Assembly (NCBI GenBank): GCA_029210205.1 | Contig: JARGOD010000053.1 | Location: forward strand, 1 to 32,981 | Length of the DNA: 32,981 nt | Reading direction: 5' to 3' | Source of the DNA: Verrucomicrobiales bacterium | Lineage (GTDB): Bacteria > Verrucomicrobiota > Verrucomicrobiia > Verrucomicrobiales > DEV007 | Shown: positions 25,204-32,981 of the stretch, piece by piece | Numbering within the stretch: the stretch's first letter is position 1 | Layout of the letters: each line of letters begins with the position of its first letter | Notes under the pieces: generated by a model | What the model was told of the DNA's origin: nothing | The model's database searches: none | Seen by the model: the letters and a program-made list of their open reading frames with translations, nothing else | Made by a program: the position numbers and the translations under genes

Positions 25204-26598
25204 ATGCGCCCCCTTGTTTTGCTCCTTTTCGTGTTCGGATTTTTTCTAAATCTGACAGCTGAAGATCGTCAGCCGAATGTCGTCATCGTTTTCATCGATG
25301 ACCAGGGCTACTATGATCTGGGTTGCTACGGAGCGACGGAGGTCAAGACGCCGAGAATTGATCAACTCGCCGCTGAGGGAATTCGGCTCACTGACTACTA
25401 CGCGGCCGCTCCAATCTGCAGCCCGTCGAGAGCAGGTCTCCTCACCGGTGCCTATCCTCGCAGAATCGGAATGGAAACCTGGGTGCAGCGCGCTGATTCG
25501 ACTCGTGGCATACACGCTGATGAAGTGACGCTTGCGGAACTCTTCAAAGCAAACGGTTATGCGACCGCCTGCGTCGGGAAATGGCACATGGGCGACAAAG
25601 ATCCCTTTGTGCCTAATGCGCAGGGCTTCGACTATCACCTTGGAATGTATTCCAACCTCGACCCTGTCGAGACGGTCTATTTTGGGGAGGAAGGCGTGCC
25701 TATTTTGCGGAATGGGGAAATCGTTAAACAGCCTGCCGATCCTGCCGAGTTGACGAAGCTTTACACCGATGAGGCGATCGCTTTTGTGGAAAGGAAAAAA
25801 GACGAGCCTTTCTTTCTCTACCTCCCACACACGATGCTTCACAATCCGCTCGGGGTGAGTCCTGAATTTCAGGGGAGTTCGGAGTGGGGCGAGTATGGCG
25901 ATGCGATTCAGGAACTGGACCACAATGTTGGCCGCTTCATCGATAAGCTGGCTGAGCTTGGGCTCGATGAAAACACGGTCGTCGTCTATGCCTCGGACAA
26001 CGGTCGTGGTGCCGGGAGAAATCCCCAGCAGCCGATGAAAGGAACAAAGCTAACGACCTGGGAATGCGGCATTCGCGTCCCGGGCATTATCTGGGGCCCT
26101 TCCCTGGGGGTTTCTTCGGGCGTTGAAAGTGACGCCATCGTGAGTGCGCTCGATTGGTTTCCGACCCTGGCAACCGCAGCCGGGATCAAAATTCCGAACG
26201 ATCATCCTGTGATCGACGGTCGCGATCTCTGGCCTCTCTTTACCGGTGAGGTTGACACAATCCCGTCTCCGGAAGCGGGGCTTTCCCTCAATGCCGGCGA
26301 ACCATTGAAGCGGCGCTGGGTGCAAGGTCTCGAGTGGTCGGCGTATTTTGATCAGGAGGATTATTTTAATGCCTTCTTCTATCACGGAAGCCATGGAGCT
26401 CTTGCAGCGGTTCGCTCAGGCAATCACAAGATGTATTTGAATCCACAGCTCACGGTTTATGACCTGGAAGCGGATCCCGGAGAAACAACGCCCATTCGTC
26501 AGCGAGACTTGATTAAAAAGCTCCGTGGTATGGTCGTGATATTTCAGGAGGAAATGAGTCGCGACGCGCGCCAGTCGGGGGAGTCATCCGCTCATTGA
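25204..26598 (+). CDS. Exported sulfatase (464 residues)
   Basis: An arylsulfatase-type enzyme with a signal peptide (PLVLLLFVFGFFLNLTA). The metal site begins FIDDQGYYDLGCYG. The formylglycine motif is CSPSR with C72, and the second signature is VGKWHMGD. YASDNGRGAG carries the late Asp-Asn metal ligands, and LYLPHTMLHNPL is the usual substrate-side His strand. The length is typical and no extra domain is seen. A strong ribosome site (GGGGAG, 25189-25194) nine bases before the ATG fixes the start. It needs a formylglycine-generating enzyme that is not in this window. Substrate unknown. Confidence 0.95.
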   Translation: MRPLVLLLFVFGFFLNLTAEDRQPNVVIVFIDDQGYYDLGCYGATEVKTPRIDQLAAEGIRLTDYYAAAPICSPSRAGLLTGAYPRRIGMETWVQRADSTRGIHADEVTLAELFKANGYATACVGKWHMGDKDPFVPNAQGFDYHLGMYSNLDPVETVYFGEEGVPILRNGEIVKQPADPAELTKLYTDEAIAFVERKKDEPFFLYLPHTMLHNPLGVSPEFQGSSEWGEYGDAIQELDHNVGRFIDKLAELGLDENTVVVYASDNGRGAGRNPQQPMKGTKLTTWECGIRVPGIIWGPSLGVSSGVESDAIVSALDWFPTLATAAGIKIPNDHPVIDGRDLWPLFTGEVDTIPSPEAGLSLNAGEPLKRRWVQGLEWSAYFDQEDYFNAFFYHGSHGALAAVRSGNHKMYLNPQLTVYDLEADPGETTPIRQRDLIKKLRGMVVIFQEEMSRDARQSGESSAH

Positions 26599-26683
26599 GC
26601 CGTCCATTTTTCACAAAAAATTGTCTGGTGCCGCCAAGATTCGGTGTCGACAGCCGGTTGGTTTAGCGGCCAGCTTATTGATC

Positions 26684-28765
26684 ATGATTCGGTTATTTCT
26701 TTTTCTTGTCGCAGCTCTGCCGGTCCTCCTTTTCGCGGATCCCCCGCTCGACCGCCCCAACGTGATCTTCATGATGGCGGACGATATGGGCATGGGTGAC
26801 TCCAGTGCCTATCAGGATTTCACGGGCAACGCTGACGAGGTCCAAATCGCGACGCCTTCAATGGAACGCCTTGCCGCCATGGGGGTGCGCTTCACTGATG
26901 CTCACACGACCTCATCGCGTTGTTCGCCCTCGCGGTATGGCCTCTTAACCGGTCGTTATCCTTGGCGGAACCGGCTCAAGCACTGGGTGCTCTTCGGAAG
27001 TCAGGGAGACCCGATGATCGAACGTGATCGCCTGACGCTCGCGACGATGTTCAAAGAGGCGGGCTATGGAACGGCGATGGCAGGGAAATGGCATGTCGGG
27101 CTTCGATATCGGCGCAGCGATGGAAGTCCGGCCGCAGGCTGGGGGGATGCGGATCTAACACAGCCACTCTACGACACGCCCGTGGATCATGGCTTTGATT
27201 TTGCCCGCTACACTTCGCGTTCTCACGCGACTTCAGGGCCGGATGCCGCGCGGGGAGATTCGAAGAAGAGCGGTCCTGAGCAAAATGTTGGTCCCGGGCA
27301 CCTCCACGACCGCGTTGCGATTGGAGCAACAGGAGAGGGGAAGCGCCTCATTAAAGAGGGGCCAAAAGCCTATCTTCTTTCTGAACTTGGAGGCCGTCAT
27401 TCGGATCAGTCGATGGAGTATCTTTCCACTCATCTCACCGGAGGCAAAAATGAGGAGAATCCTTTTTTCCTCTACTATCCCTCACCGTCGAACCATTCTC
27501 CCTACACCCCCGACGAAGACATCGGCGGCAAACCGAGTCGCGGAGCCTCAAGAACGAAGTCCGGCGAGCCGATGGATCTGAGGCACGATTTCATTCATGA
27601 AAATGACCTCATTCTCGGGCGTTTTATTGATTGGTTAGAGACGAGTGATGATCCCAGGAATCCAGGGGCAAAGCTCATCGAAAATACGATTGTTATTTTT
27701 ACGAGCGATAACGGTGCGGAGAAAGACAGCGACATTGCGACCGGTCCTTTCCGCAGTAACAAGTCATCGAGTTATGAAGGCGGGCATCGTGTTCCGTTTC
27801 TTATCGCGTGGCCCGCAGGCGACATCGGTGATGGCGATGCCGCCTCTCCCGGACTCACGAATGTGACTCCCATCAGCCACGTCGATGTCTTTGCGACGTT
27901 CGCAGAGATCCTTGGGGCGCCATTGCCCGATTTAAGTTTGGGCGAGAAAGGGGCTGAGGACAGCATTAGCATGCTTCCTGTTTGGAAAGGCGAGAGGAAG
28001 GACCGCGATACTCCAATGTTTGCCCACGATCACAAGCAATCAAAGCCGGACCCGGCGGTTGCCGCGGTGAGACTCGACGATCCAACCGTGGGAGAGGTCG
28101 AGTTTGCGGGACAATGGAAGATTTTTTATGATCCCTCTTTGCTGCGTGGTGGCGAAACGGTGCCGATAGAGCTTTACGAACTTGGTTCTGACCAGATGGA
28201 GGAGAACAATCGGATCAGTGAGCCGGACCTACAGCCTCTCGTCGAACACCTGAACCGGATCTCGAGGTTTCACCGGAACGTCGGCGGACACCGTCTTGCG
28301 GAAATGCCGGTCAGCAAGAGAGCTGTCTTTGAGCTGAGTGGAAAAGAAGAAATCTTTCCGGAGATTGTCTCCAGCAAAGGCGGAGTCGAGATGACGATTC
28401 GTCCATCGGCCGGGAAACTTCACACAAATCCTCGCGGCATCGGAGTGACAACCGGAAAGGTGAAGCAGGTCGAAAGCGGGGAGACCCTGACAGTCACTTT
28501 TAATTGCGATGTGATCCTTCAGCATTGCGCGGTTGTTGCCGGTAACGGCACCTGTGGAGGATTCTACCAAATTGGCGAAGACGCTCCACTCGCGATCTAC
28601 TGTGTCGATGGTGACGTCGACGAAAAGGATCAATCAGGCGTGTTGAGTGACCTCGGTGTTGTCAAAAAGGGGGAGGAAGTAGTTCTCAGCAGCGCACCGC
28701 ACTTTGGCTCGGAGACCCCGGGTCAATGGCGCCTCAAAACGGTCTCGGTGAGGGCGCTTGAGTAG
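26684..28765 (+). CDS. Exported sulfatase with C-terminal beta domain (693 residues)
   Basis: A second exported sulfatase. The signal peptide is IRLFLFLVAALPVLLFA. The metal site is FMMADDMGMGD, the formylglycine motif CSPSRYGLLTGRYPWR starts at C80, MAGKWHVG is the second signature, and FTSDNGAEKDSD carries the Asp-Asn pair. After the catalytic part, about 548-693 forms a beta-rich C-terminal module (ETLTVTFNCDVILQHCAVVAGN, SGVLSDLGVVKKGEEVVLSS) absent from the 464-residue neighbour. It may be a glycan-binding or stabilising module. The ATG at 26684 is chosen because it opens the signal peptide; a TTG at 26621 in frame is far less likely. It lies 85 bases after the preceding sulfatase. Confidence 0.93.
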   Translation: MIRLFLFLVAALPVLLFADPPLDRPNVIFMMADDMGMGDSSAYQDFTGNADEVQIATPSMERLAAMGVRFTDAHTTSSRCSPSRYGLLTGRYPWRNRLKHWVLFGSQGDPMIERDRLTLATMFKEAGYGTAMAGKWHVGLRYRRSDGSPAAGWGDADLTQPLYDTPVDHGFDFARYTSRSHATSGPDAARGDSKKSGPEQNVGPGHLHDRVAIGATGEGKRLIKEGPKAYLLSELGGRHSDQSMEYLSTHLTGGKNEENPFFLYYPSPSNHSPYTPDEDIGGKPSRGASRTKSGEPMDLRHDFIHENDLILGRFIDWLETSDDPRNPGAKLIENTIVIFTSDNGAEKDSDIATGPFRSNKSSSYEGGHRVPFLIAWPAGDIGDGDAASPGLTNVTPISHVDVFATFAEILGAPLPDLSLGEKGAEDSISMLPVWKGERKDRDTPMFAHDHKQSKPDPAVAAVRLDDPTVGEVEFAGQWKIFYDPSLLRGGETVPIELYELGSDQMEENNRISEPDLQPLVEHLNRISRFHRNVGGHRLAEMPVSKRAVFELSGKEEIFPEIVSSKGGVEMTIRPSAGKLHTNPRGIGVTTGKVKQVESGETLTVTFNCDVILQHCAVVAGNGTCGGFYQIGEDAPLAIYCVDGDVDEKDQSGVLSDLGVVKKGEEVVLSSAPHFGSETPGQWRLKTVSVRALE

Positions 28766-28843
28766 ATTAGCGCACAACTGTGGTGAGTGCTTAAGTGGAG
28801 CCGCTTTGTCCCGAAATGTATGATCAGGGCTATTGAGGTTTTG

Positions 28844-28947
28844 AACCACGGAAAACACTGAATACACAGAAGGAGAGAAGAATAAGAAGCACTTTCAAGA
28901 GGAAATAACCTCGAAGCCTTTCAGTGTATTCCGTGTTTTCTGTGGTT
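28844..28947. repeat. Large inverted repeat made of degenerate 9-base units
   Basis: The left arm (28844-28873) and right arm (28917-28947) are near-perfect reverse complements around a 43-base spacer. Each arm has three 9-base units. Left: CCACGGAAA, ACACTGAAT, ACACAGAAG. Right, read on the minus strand: CCACAGAAA, ACACGGAAT, ACACTGAAA. The arms differ at the fifth base of each unit, where the left reads G, T, A and the right A, G, T, plus one added A. The whole could form a stem of about 30 pairs with three weak spots. It lies 68 bases before the GxxExxY gene. From memory, CCACnGAA-type repeats are common beside GxxExxY and four-helix-bundle genes in PVC genomes; this needs a search. The rest of 28766-29015 shows no gene. 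Confidence 0.85.
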
Positions 28948-29015
28948 TGAAAGATCGCTGCAACAAGTCCCTCTTCAAACTTGCGTCACAGAAATATAGG
29001 TGTTCTTTTGAACTT

Positions 29016-29393
29016 ATGAATCGATTCCTATTCGAAAAGGAAACTTATCAAATTCGTGGGGCCTGTTTTGAAGTCTATCGTGAGAAGGGATGTGGGTTCT
29101 TGGAATCCGTATACCAAGCTTGTCTTGAAATAGAACTCGCTGATTCAAACGTTCCGTTTCAATCTCAGCCTGAGATCCGAATTTCTTACAAGGAGCGGAA
29201 TATCGAACCTACATTTAAACCTGATTTGATCTGTTTTGGTTCAATCATTGTTGAATTAAAATCCGTGACTGCGTTAGGAGACGTCCATCGTGCGCAGGTG
29301 CACAATTATCTTAAATCCACTGACCATCGTCTTGGCCTTCTTGTTAATTTTGGTCACTATCCGAAGTTGGAGATTGAAAGAATTATTCAATGA
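29016..29393 (+). CDS. GxxExxY protein (PD-(D/E)XK-like)
   Basis: A 125-residue protein with the defining motif GFLESVY (G27, E30, Y33) and nuclease-like residues D70 in FKPDLICFG and E80-x-K82 in VELKSV, then AQVHNYL. These fit the PD-(D/E)XK fold that has been suggested for this family (TIGR04256, PF13366); no activity has been firmly shown. The ATG at 29016 starts the normal family N-terminus; a TTG at 28947 lies in the repeat and is rejected. Base use is visibly A+T richer than in the flanking sulfatases (for example TTATCAAATTCG, GAATTAAAATCC), which suggests transfer. Its TGA overlaps the ATG of the next sulfatase, so the two are likely translated together. Confidence 0.9.
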   Translation: MNRFLFEKETYQIRGACFEVYREKGCGFLESVYQACLEIELADSNVPFQSQPEIRISYKERNIEPTFKPDLICFGSIIVELKSVTALGDVHRAQVHNYLKSTDHRLGLLVNFGHYPKLEIERIIQ

Positions 29394-31117
29394 TTAGAAA
29401 CATTATCTCCTTAGCTTTCCTCTGCGCTGTTTCCGTGCATGCGCAGCCAAATATCATCATCGTAATGCCTGACGATATGGGCTACGGCGATATCGGAGCA
29501 ACCGGCAACGAGGTGATTCGGACGCCGAACCTCGACCGTCTCGCGACGGAGTCTGCAGCGCTAACCGATTTCTACGTTTCGCCTGTTTGCTCCCCGACGC
29601 GGGCTTGCCTCATGACGGGGCGCTACAACTATCGTACCCGTTGCATCGACACCTTCAAAGGCCGTTCCATGATGGAACCGGATGAATTCACGATGGCAGA
29701 GATGCTGAAGGAAGCAGGCTATGCGACCGGCATTTTCGGTAAGTGGCACCTGGGAGATAATTATCCAATGCGCCCTCAGGATCAGGGGTTCGATGAGGTC
29801 TTGATCCATCGCGGTGGCGGTCTCGCTCAGCCTTCAGAGCCGATTGAAAATGAGGAGCGCTATACCGACCCGATCTTGTTTGAAAATGGGGAGCAGGTTC
29901 AGAAAGAGGGTTACTGCACCGATATCTATTTTGATGAAGCGATTGACTTCATGGAGGAGTCAAAGAAGGCCGGAAAGCCCTTCTTTGTCTACCTGCCTCC
30001 TAACGCGCCTCACGGTCCCTACCATGACGTGCCGGAGGACTTGCTCGCTCATTATCAAGCCACTGACCTCAGCCCGATTCTAAACGGTAAAGAAGATGAG
30101 AAACACATCGATACCGTGGCGTGCGTTTTTGCGATGGTTGAGAACATCGATCAGAACATGGGTAAGATGGATGCCTATCTTCGGGAGAGTGGACAGTTCG
30201 AAAATACGATAGTCATGTTTTTCACTGATAATGGCCCTAACACAATGCGATATGTGGGCCCTTTCCGGGGAATGAAATCGCACGTCCACGAAGGTGGCAT
30301 CCGTACGATGTTCTACGCCCGCTGGCCGGAGAAACTGGAAGCAGGCATGGAAAGTGACCGGATCGCCGCGCACATCGATATCATGCCGACAATGATGGAT
30401 GTCGCCGGGTTTGAAAAACCGGACGATCTTAAAATTGATGGTAAGAGCGTTCTTCCGCTGCTCATGGGAGACAGCAATGGTTGGGCTGACCGTTCGATTT
30501 TCATTCAATCTCACCGGGGGAATGAGCCCGTCGAGTTTCATCACTTTGCAGCTCGTGAGCAGGACTGGAAGCTGGTTCGGGGCACTGGCTTCGGAAGTGA
30601 GGAAGTGAAAGATCCAAAGCCTTTCGAACTCTATCATATCAGCAAAGACCCAGGCGAAACGAACGATCTTGCCGCTGAGAAACCGGAGAAGGTTGAAGAA
30701 ATGAAAGCGGCTTATGTGGCGTGGCTTGCAGATGTTTCTTCGACGCGACCGGATAACTACGCGCCGCCCCGTATTTTCATCGGAGATGAAGCGGAGCTCT
30801 CGAGTCATCTTTCAATTCAAGACTGGCGGGTTCCCTCCGGCGCAAGCGGCTGGGGGACGACTGGGGTATGGAAAGTGAATCTGGCGAGCACCGGTGCCTA
30901 TGAAGCATCGGTGACCTGGACCAACCCCATTGGCGCACGCGACGTCGTCCTAAAAGTTGGAGACGAGTTGTTCGCCGGAAAGCTGGCTGACGGTGAGAGC
31001 GAGGTCGTTTTTTCAAACCTCGATCTGAAAGCAGGGCAAACAGATATCTCGGTCGAGGTGAGTGGCAAAATCGGCAAAGCAGAGCTGCTTCGTTTCGTTA
31101 CGGTCAAGCGTAAGTAA
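29390..31117 (+). CDS. Exported sulfatase with C-terminal beta domain (575 residues)
   Basis: A third exported sulfatase with signal peptide IRNIISLAFLCAVSVHA. The metal site is MPDDMGYGD, the formylglycine motif is CSPTR (C67), FGKWHLGDN is the second signature and FTDNGPNTMRY carries the Asp-Asn pair. Residues about 465-575 form a beta-sandwich-like tail (WGTTGVWKVNLASTGAYEASVTW, GELFAGKLADGE-like strands), resembling the C-terminal modules of other PVC sulfatases. The ATG overlaps the GxxExxY stop by four bases (ATGA). With no ribosome site close to the ATG, coupling to that gene is plausible. Substrate unknown; the sulfatase/DUF1592 proximity recalls the fused sulfatase at the window start. 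Confidence 0.94.
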   Translation: MIRNIISLAFLCAVSVHAQPNIIIVMPDDMGYGDIGATGNEVIRTPNLDRLATESAALTDFYVSPVCSPTRACLMTGRYNYRTRCIDTFKGRSMMEPDEFTMAEMLKEAGYATGIFGKWHLGDNYPMRPQDQGFDEVLIHRGGGLAQPSEPIENEERYTDPILFENGEQVQKEGYCTDIYFDEAIDFMEESKKAGKPFFVYLPPNAPHGPYHDVPEDLLAHYQATDLSPILNGKEDEKHIDTVACVFAMVENIDQNMGKMDAYLRESGQFENTIVMFFTDNGPNTMRYVGPFRGMKSHVHEGGIRTMFYARWPEKLEAGMESDRIAAHIDIMPTMMDVAGFEKPDDLKIDGKSVLPLLMGDSNGWADRSIFIQSHRGNEPVEFHHFAAREQDWKLVRGTGFGSEEVKDPKPFELYHISKDPGETNDLAAEKPEKVEEMKAAYVAWLADVSSTRPDNYAPPRIFIGDEAELSSHLSIQDWRVPSGASGWGTTGVWKVNLASTGAYEASVTWTNPIGARDVVLKVGDELFAGKLADGESEVVFSNLDLKAGQTDISVEVSGKIGKAELLRFVTVKRK

Positions 31118-31140
31118 TCTGTCTATTCTCAAGTAAGGTC

Positions 31141-32981
31141 ATGATGAAAGTTCCATTGCTCTTTATAGTTGCAGGTTTCCTCGTGGTCTCGACCGGAGCG
31201 TTCGCGAAGTCTGCGGCCGAGAAGGAGTTCGACGAGGTCGAGCCCATCCTCATGACCTTTTGCTATGACTGTCACGGCGACGGTATGGACAAGGGGGACT
31301 TCATGATGGACGACTACGAGACAGTCGTCGCGCATCTGAAGAATTTCGACGTCTGGTATGAGACGTGGAAAAACGTCCGCAGCAATTTGATGCCGCCTGC
31401 AGATAAAAACCAGCCGACTGATGAAGAACGTCAGAAGGTTCTCGCCTTCATTGAGAGTCGGGTTTTTCAAATCGATCATGAGAACCCGGATCCGGGACGC
31501 GTCACGATCCGAAGACTGAATCGTGAAGAATATCGCTACACGATTAAGGATCTCCTTCAGATCGATTTTAACGTGAATGACATTCTGCCGGTCGACGATA
31601 CGGGCTACGGCTTTGACACGATTGGTGACGTCCTCAGCATTTCTCCCCTCCTTATCGAGAAGTATCTCGAGGCGGCTGACCTCGTCGTTGAAGATGCGGT
31701 GCCTACTGACGGACCTGAGATCGTGGAATGGTGGCTCGATCTGAAAGATTTTCGTGACGAGCGAAGCGAGTCGTGGTCGACCGAGTGGATGCCCTTTGAG
31801 CATGCTCGTAAAATGGAGAGCAATCCATGGGTGAATTTTGACGGGGAATATGAGATTGCGGTCGATTTTCGCATCGCCGGATCGGGGGAAGCCTCCTCCC
31901 ACAGCGCGACTTTGAAAGTCGGAGTCGACAAAAAAGAGCTTACCTCGCGCAAGCTGGGCTGGGACAATTCAAAGCGGCTCACGCTCAAGACGAAAGCGAT
32001 CTTGAAAAAAGGCCGCGATCAGCAGATTTGGCTGGCAACTGAGACCGGTGATGCCCCTCAGGAGGGAGAAAATAAGCTTGGCATCGATGTGGAGTCGATT
32101 CGTCTTCGCGGGCCACTGGATGGGAGTCAAAAGGACTACCCCAGAAACGTTCGTTATCTTTTTTCAGAGGGTCCGCCCGCCTCCGATGAAGACGCCCGGG
32201 ATCCCTACCGCGAAAAAATTCTCAAGACTTTCGCGACGCGCGCTTTTCGCCGCCCCGTCGATGAGCAGACGCTGGGTCGACTCGTTGGGATCGCTCGCCA
32301 GGTTGATAAGCAGCCGGACAATAGTTTCGAGGATGGCATCGCGATGGCGATCAAAGCGATTCTCGTGAGCCCCCGTTTTCTTCTCCGCGCCGAGATTCAG
32401 CCGGAGCCGAATAATCCGGGTACAGTCGTTCCGATCGATGAGTATGCCCTCGCGTCGAGACTTTCCTACTTTCTCTGGAGTTCCACGCCCGATGGAGAAT
32501 TAATGCGTCTCGCGGGCGAAGGGAGACTCCGCGTTGAACTTCGCAATCAGGTCAATCGAATGCTGAAAGACGAGAAATCTTTGCGCTTCGTTGAGAATTT
32601 CGTCGGACAGTGGCTCATGGCGCGCGATGTCGAAACGATCAATATCGATGAGCGACGGGTTTTGAATATTCGGGATCTCGGTGAAGCTCGCAGGACTTTC
32701 AGTCGGCGACTTCGTGAGTCGATGAGAAAAGAGAGTGAGTATTTCTTTGCTCATATCCTCAAAGAAAACAAACCTGCGACGGAACTTCTCACCGCGAATT
32801 ACACCTTTCTGAATGAACTCCTCGCAGAATGGTATCAAGTCGACGGCGTTAAAGGCAGCCAAATGCGATTGGTAAAGCTGCCAAAGAATTCAAAACGAGG
32901 GGGGCTTTTGTCTCAGGGCACCTTTCAAGTGGTGACCTCGAATCCGACGAGGACTTCGCCAGTGAAGAGGGGGCTCTTTGT
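31141..32981 (+). CDS. Second exported DUF1592-type cytochrome-like protein (3' partial)
   Basis: The frame is open to the window end, giving 613 full codons. A signal peptide (KVPLLFIVAGFLVVSTGAFA) is followed by the haem motif CYDCH (C41, C44, H45). Then DUF1587 (TIRRLNREEYRYTIKDLLQ), a beta-rich insert (about 200-340), DUF1595 (FATRAFRRPV), DUF1592 (YALASRLSYFLWSSTPD, FVGQWL) and the start of DUF1588 (RGGLLSQGTFQVVTSNP). The expected second CxxCH and DUF1585 must lie beyond the window. It is a paralogue of the protein at 8458-10830, with the same order but clearly diverged. AAGG at 31135-31138 favours the ATG at 31144 over 31141. A DUF1552 gene probably follows outside. Confidence 0.92.
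   Translation, partial: MMKVPLLFIVAGFLVVSTGAFAKSAAEKEFDEVEPILMTFCYDCHGDGMDKGDFMMDDYETVVAHLKNFDVWYETWKNVRSNLMPPADKNQPTDEERQKVLAFIESRVFQIDHENPDPGRVTIRRLNREEYRYTIKDLLQIDFNVNDILPVDDTGYGFDTIGDVLSISPLLIEKYLEAADLVVEDAVPTDGPEIVEWWLDLKDFRDERSESWSTEWMPFEHARKMESNPWVNFDGEYEIAVDFRIAGSGEASSHSATLKVGVDKKELTSRKLGWDNSKRLTLKTKAILKKGRDQQIWLATETGDAPQEGENKLGIDVESIRLRGPLDGSQKDYPRNVRYLFSEGPPASDEDARDPYREKILKTFATRAFRRPVDEQTLGRLVGIARQVDKQPDNSFEDGIAMAIKAILVSPRFLLRAEIQPEPNNPGTVVPIDEYALASRLSYFLWSSTPDGELMRLAGEGRLRVELRNQVNRMLKDEKSLRFVENFVGQWLMARDVETINIDERRVLNIRDLGEARRTFSRRLRESMRKESEYFFAHILKENKPATELLTANYTFLNELLAEWYQVDGVKGSQMRLVKLPKNSKRGGLLSQGTFQVVTSNPTRTSPVKRGLF

Noticed and set aside
28844..28947. CRISPR array or insertion-sequence ends
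   Set aside because: The units are 9 bases, contiguous within each arm and inverted between arms, with no unique spacers; no transposase or target-site duplication is seen.
31129..31902. 257-residue minus-strand frame
   Set aside because: Antisense to the second DUF1592-type gene, whose frame has a signal peptide, haem motif and DUF1587.

Overview
The window looks like chromosomal DNA of a PVC-superphylum bacterium, most likely Verrucomicrobiota; Planctomycetota is the main alternative. The evidence is the gene content: two large exported proteins of the DUF1587/1595/1592/1588/1585 type with CxxCH haem motifs, a Tat-exported DUF1552 partner, a thousand-residue PVC-type CxxCH protein, and four sulfatases. 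Genes are dense on both strands and few starts have a clear Shine-Dalgarno sequence. No tRNA, rRNA, CRISPR array, transposase or phage gene was seen.

Layout. 1-3759: the 3' part of a sulfatase fused to a LamG-like module and a GH2 beta-galactosidase-type hydrolase. 3763-6121: an MmcQ/YjbR-like protein, an exported OmpA-domain protein and an RhlE-type DEAD-box RNA helicase. 6122-6710: a 589-base gap, possibly the helicase leader plus a tiny ORF. 6711-8354: a soluble GAF/histidine kinase/receiver hybrid. 8458-15193: three exported proteins in a row (DUF1592-type cytochrome, DUF1552, PVC-type cytochrome with HEAT-like region). 15179-16930, minus strand: treZ. 17040-21624: thioredoxin, a PNPOx-fold protein, an exported nitrilase-superfamily protein, then a tight YihY / DUF2214 / alpha-beta hydrolase group. 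21759-22811: two small exported proteins of unknown function on opposite strands. 22942-25156: an aldo/keto reductase with a xylose-reductase-like signature and an APC-like permease. 25204-31117: three more exported sulfatases, with a palindromic repeat plus a GxxExxY (PD-(D/E)XK-like) gene placed directly before the last. 31141-end: a second DUF1592-type cytochrome, cut by the window edge.

How the genes may work together. Four sulfatases, one joined to a glycosidase, together with a sugar-type reductase and a permease, suggest use of sulfated polysaccharides, probably algal. The exported haem proteins lie beside the sulfatases, which fits the common PVC association of these families, but their reactions are unknown. 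treZ, trxA, the helicase and the YihY group look like ordinary housekeeping or stress genes.

The most unusual structure is at 28844-29393. Two arms built from a degenerate 9-base unit form a large inverted repeat, followed at once by an A+T-richer GxxExxY gene whose stop codon overlaps the start codon of a sulfatase.
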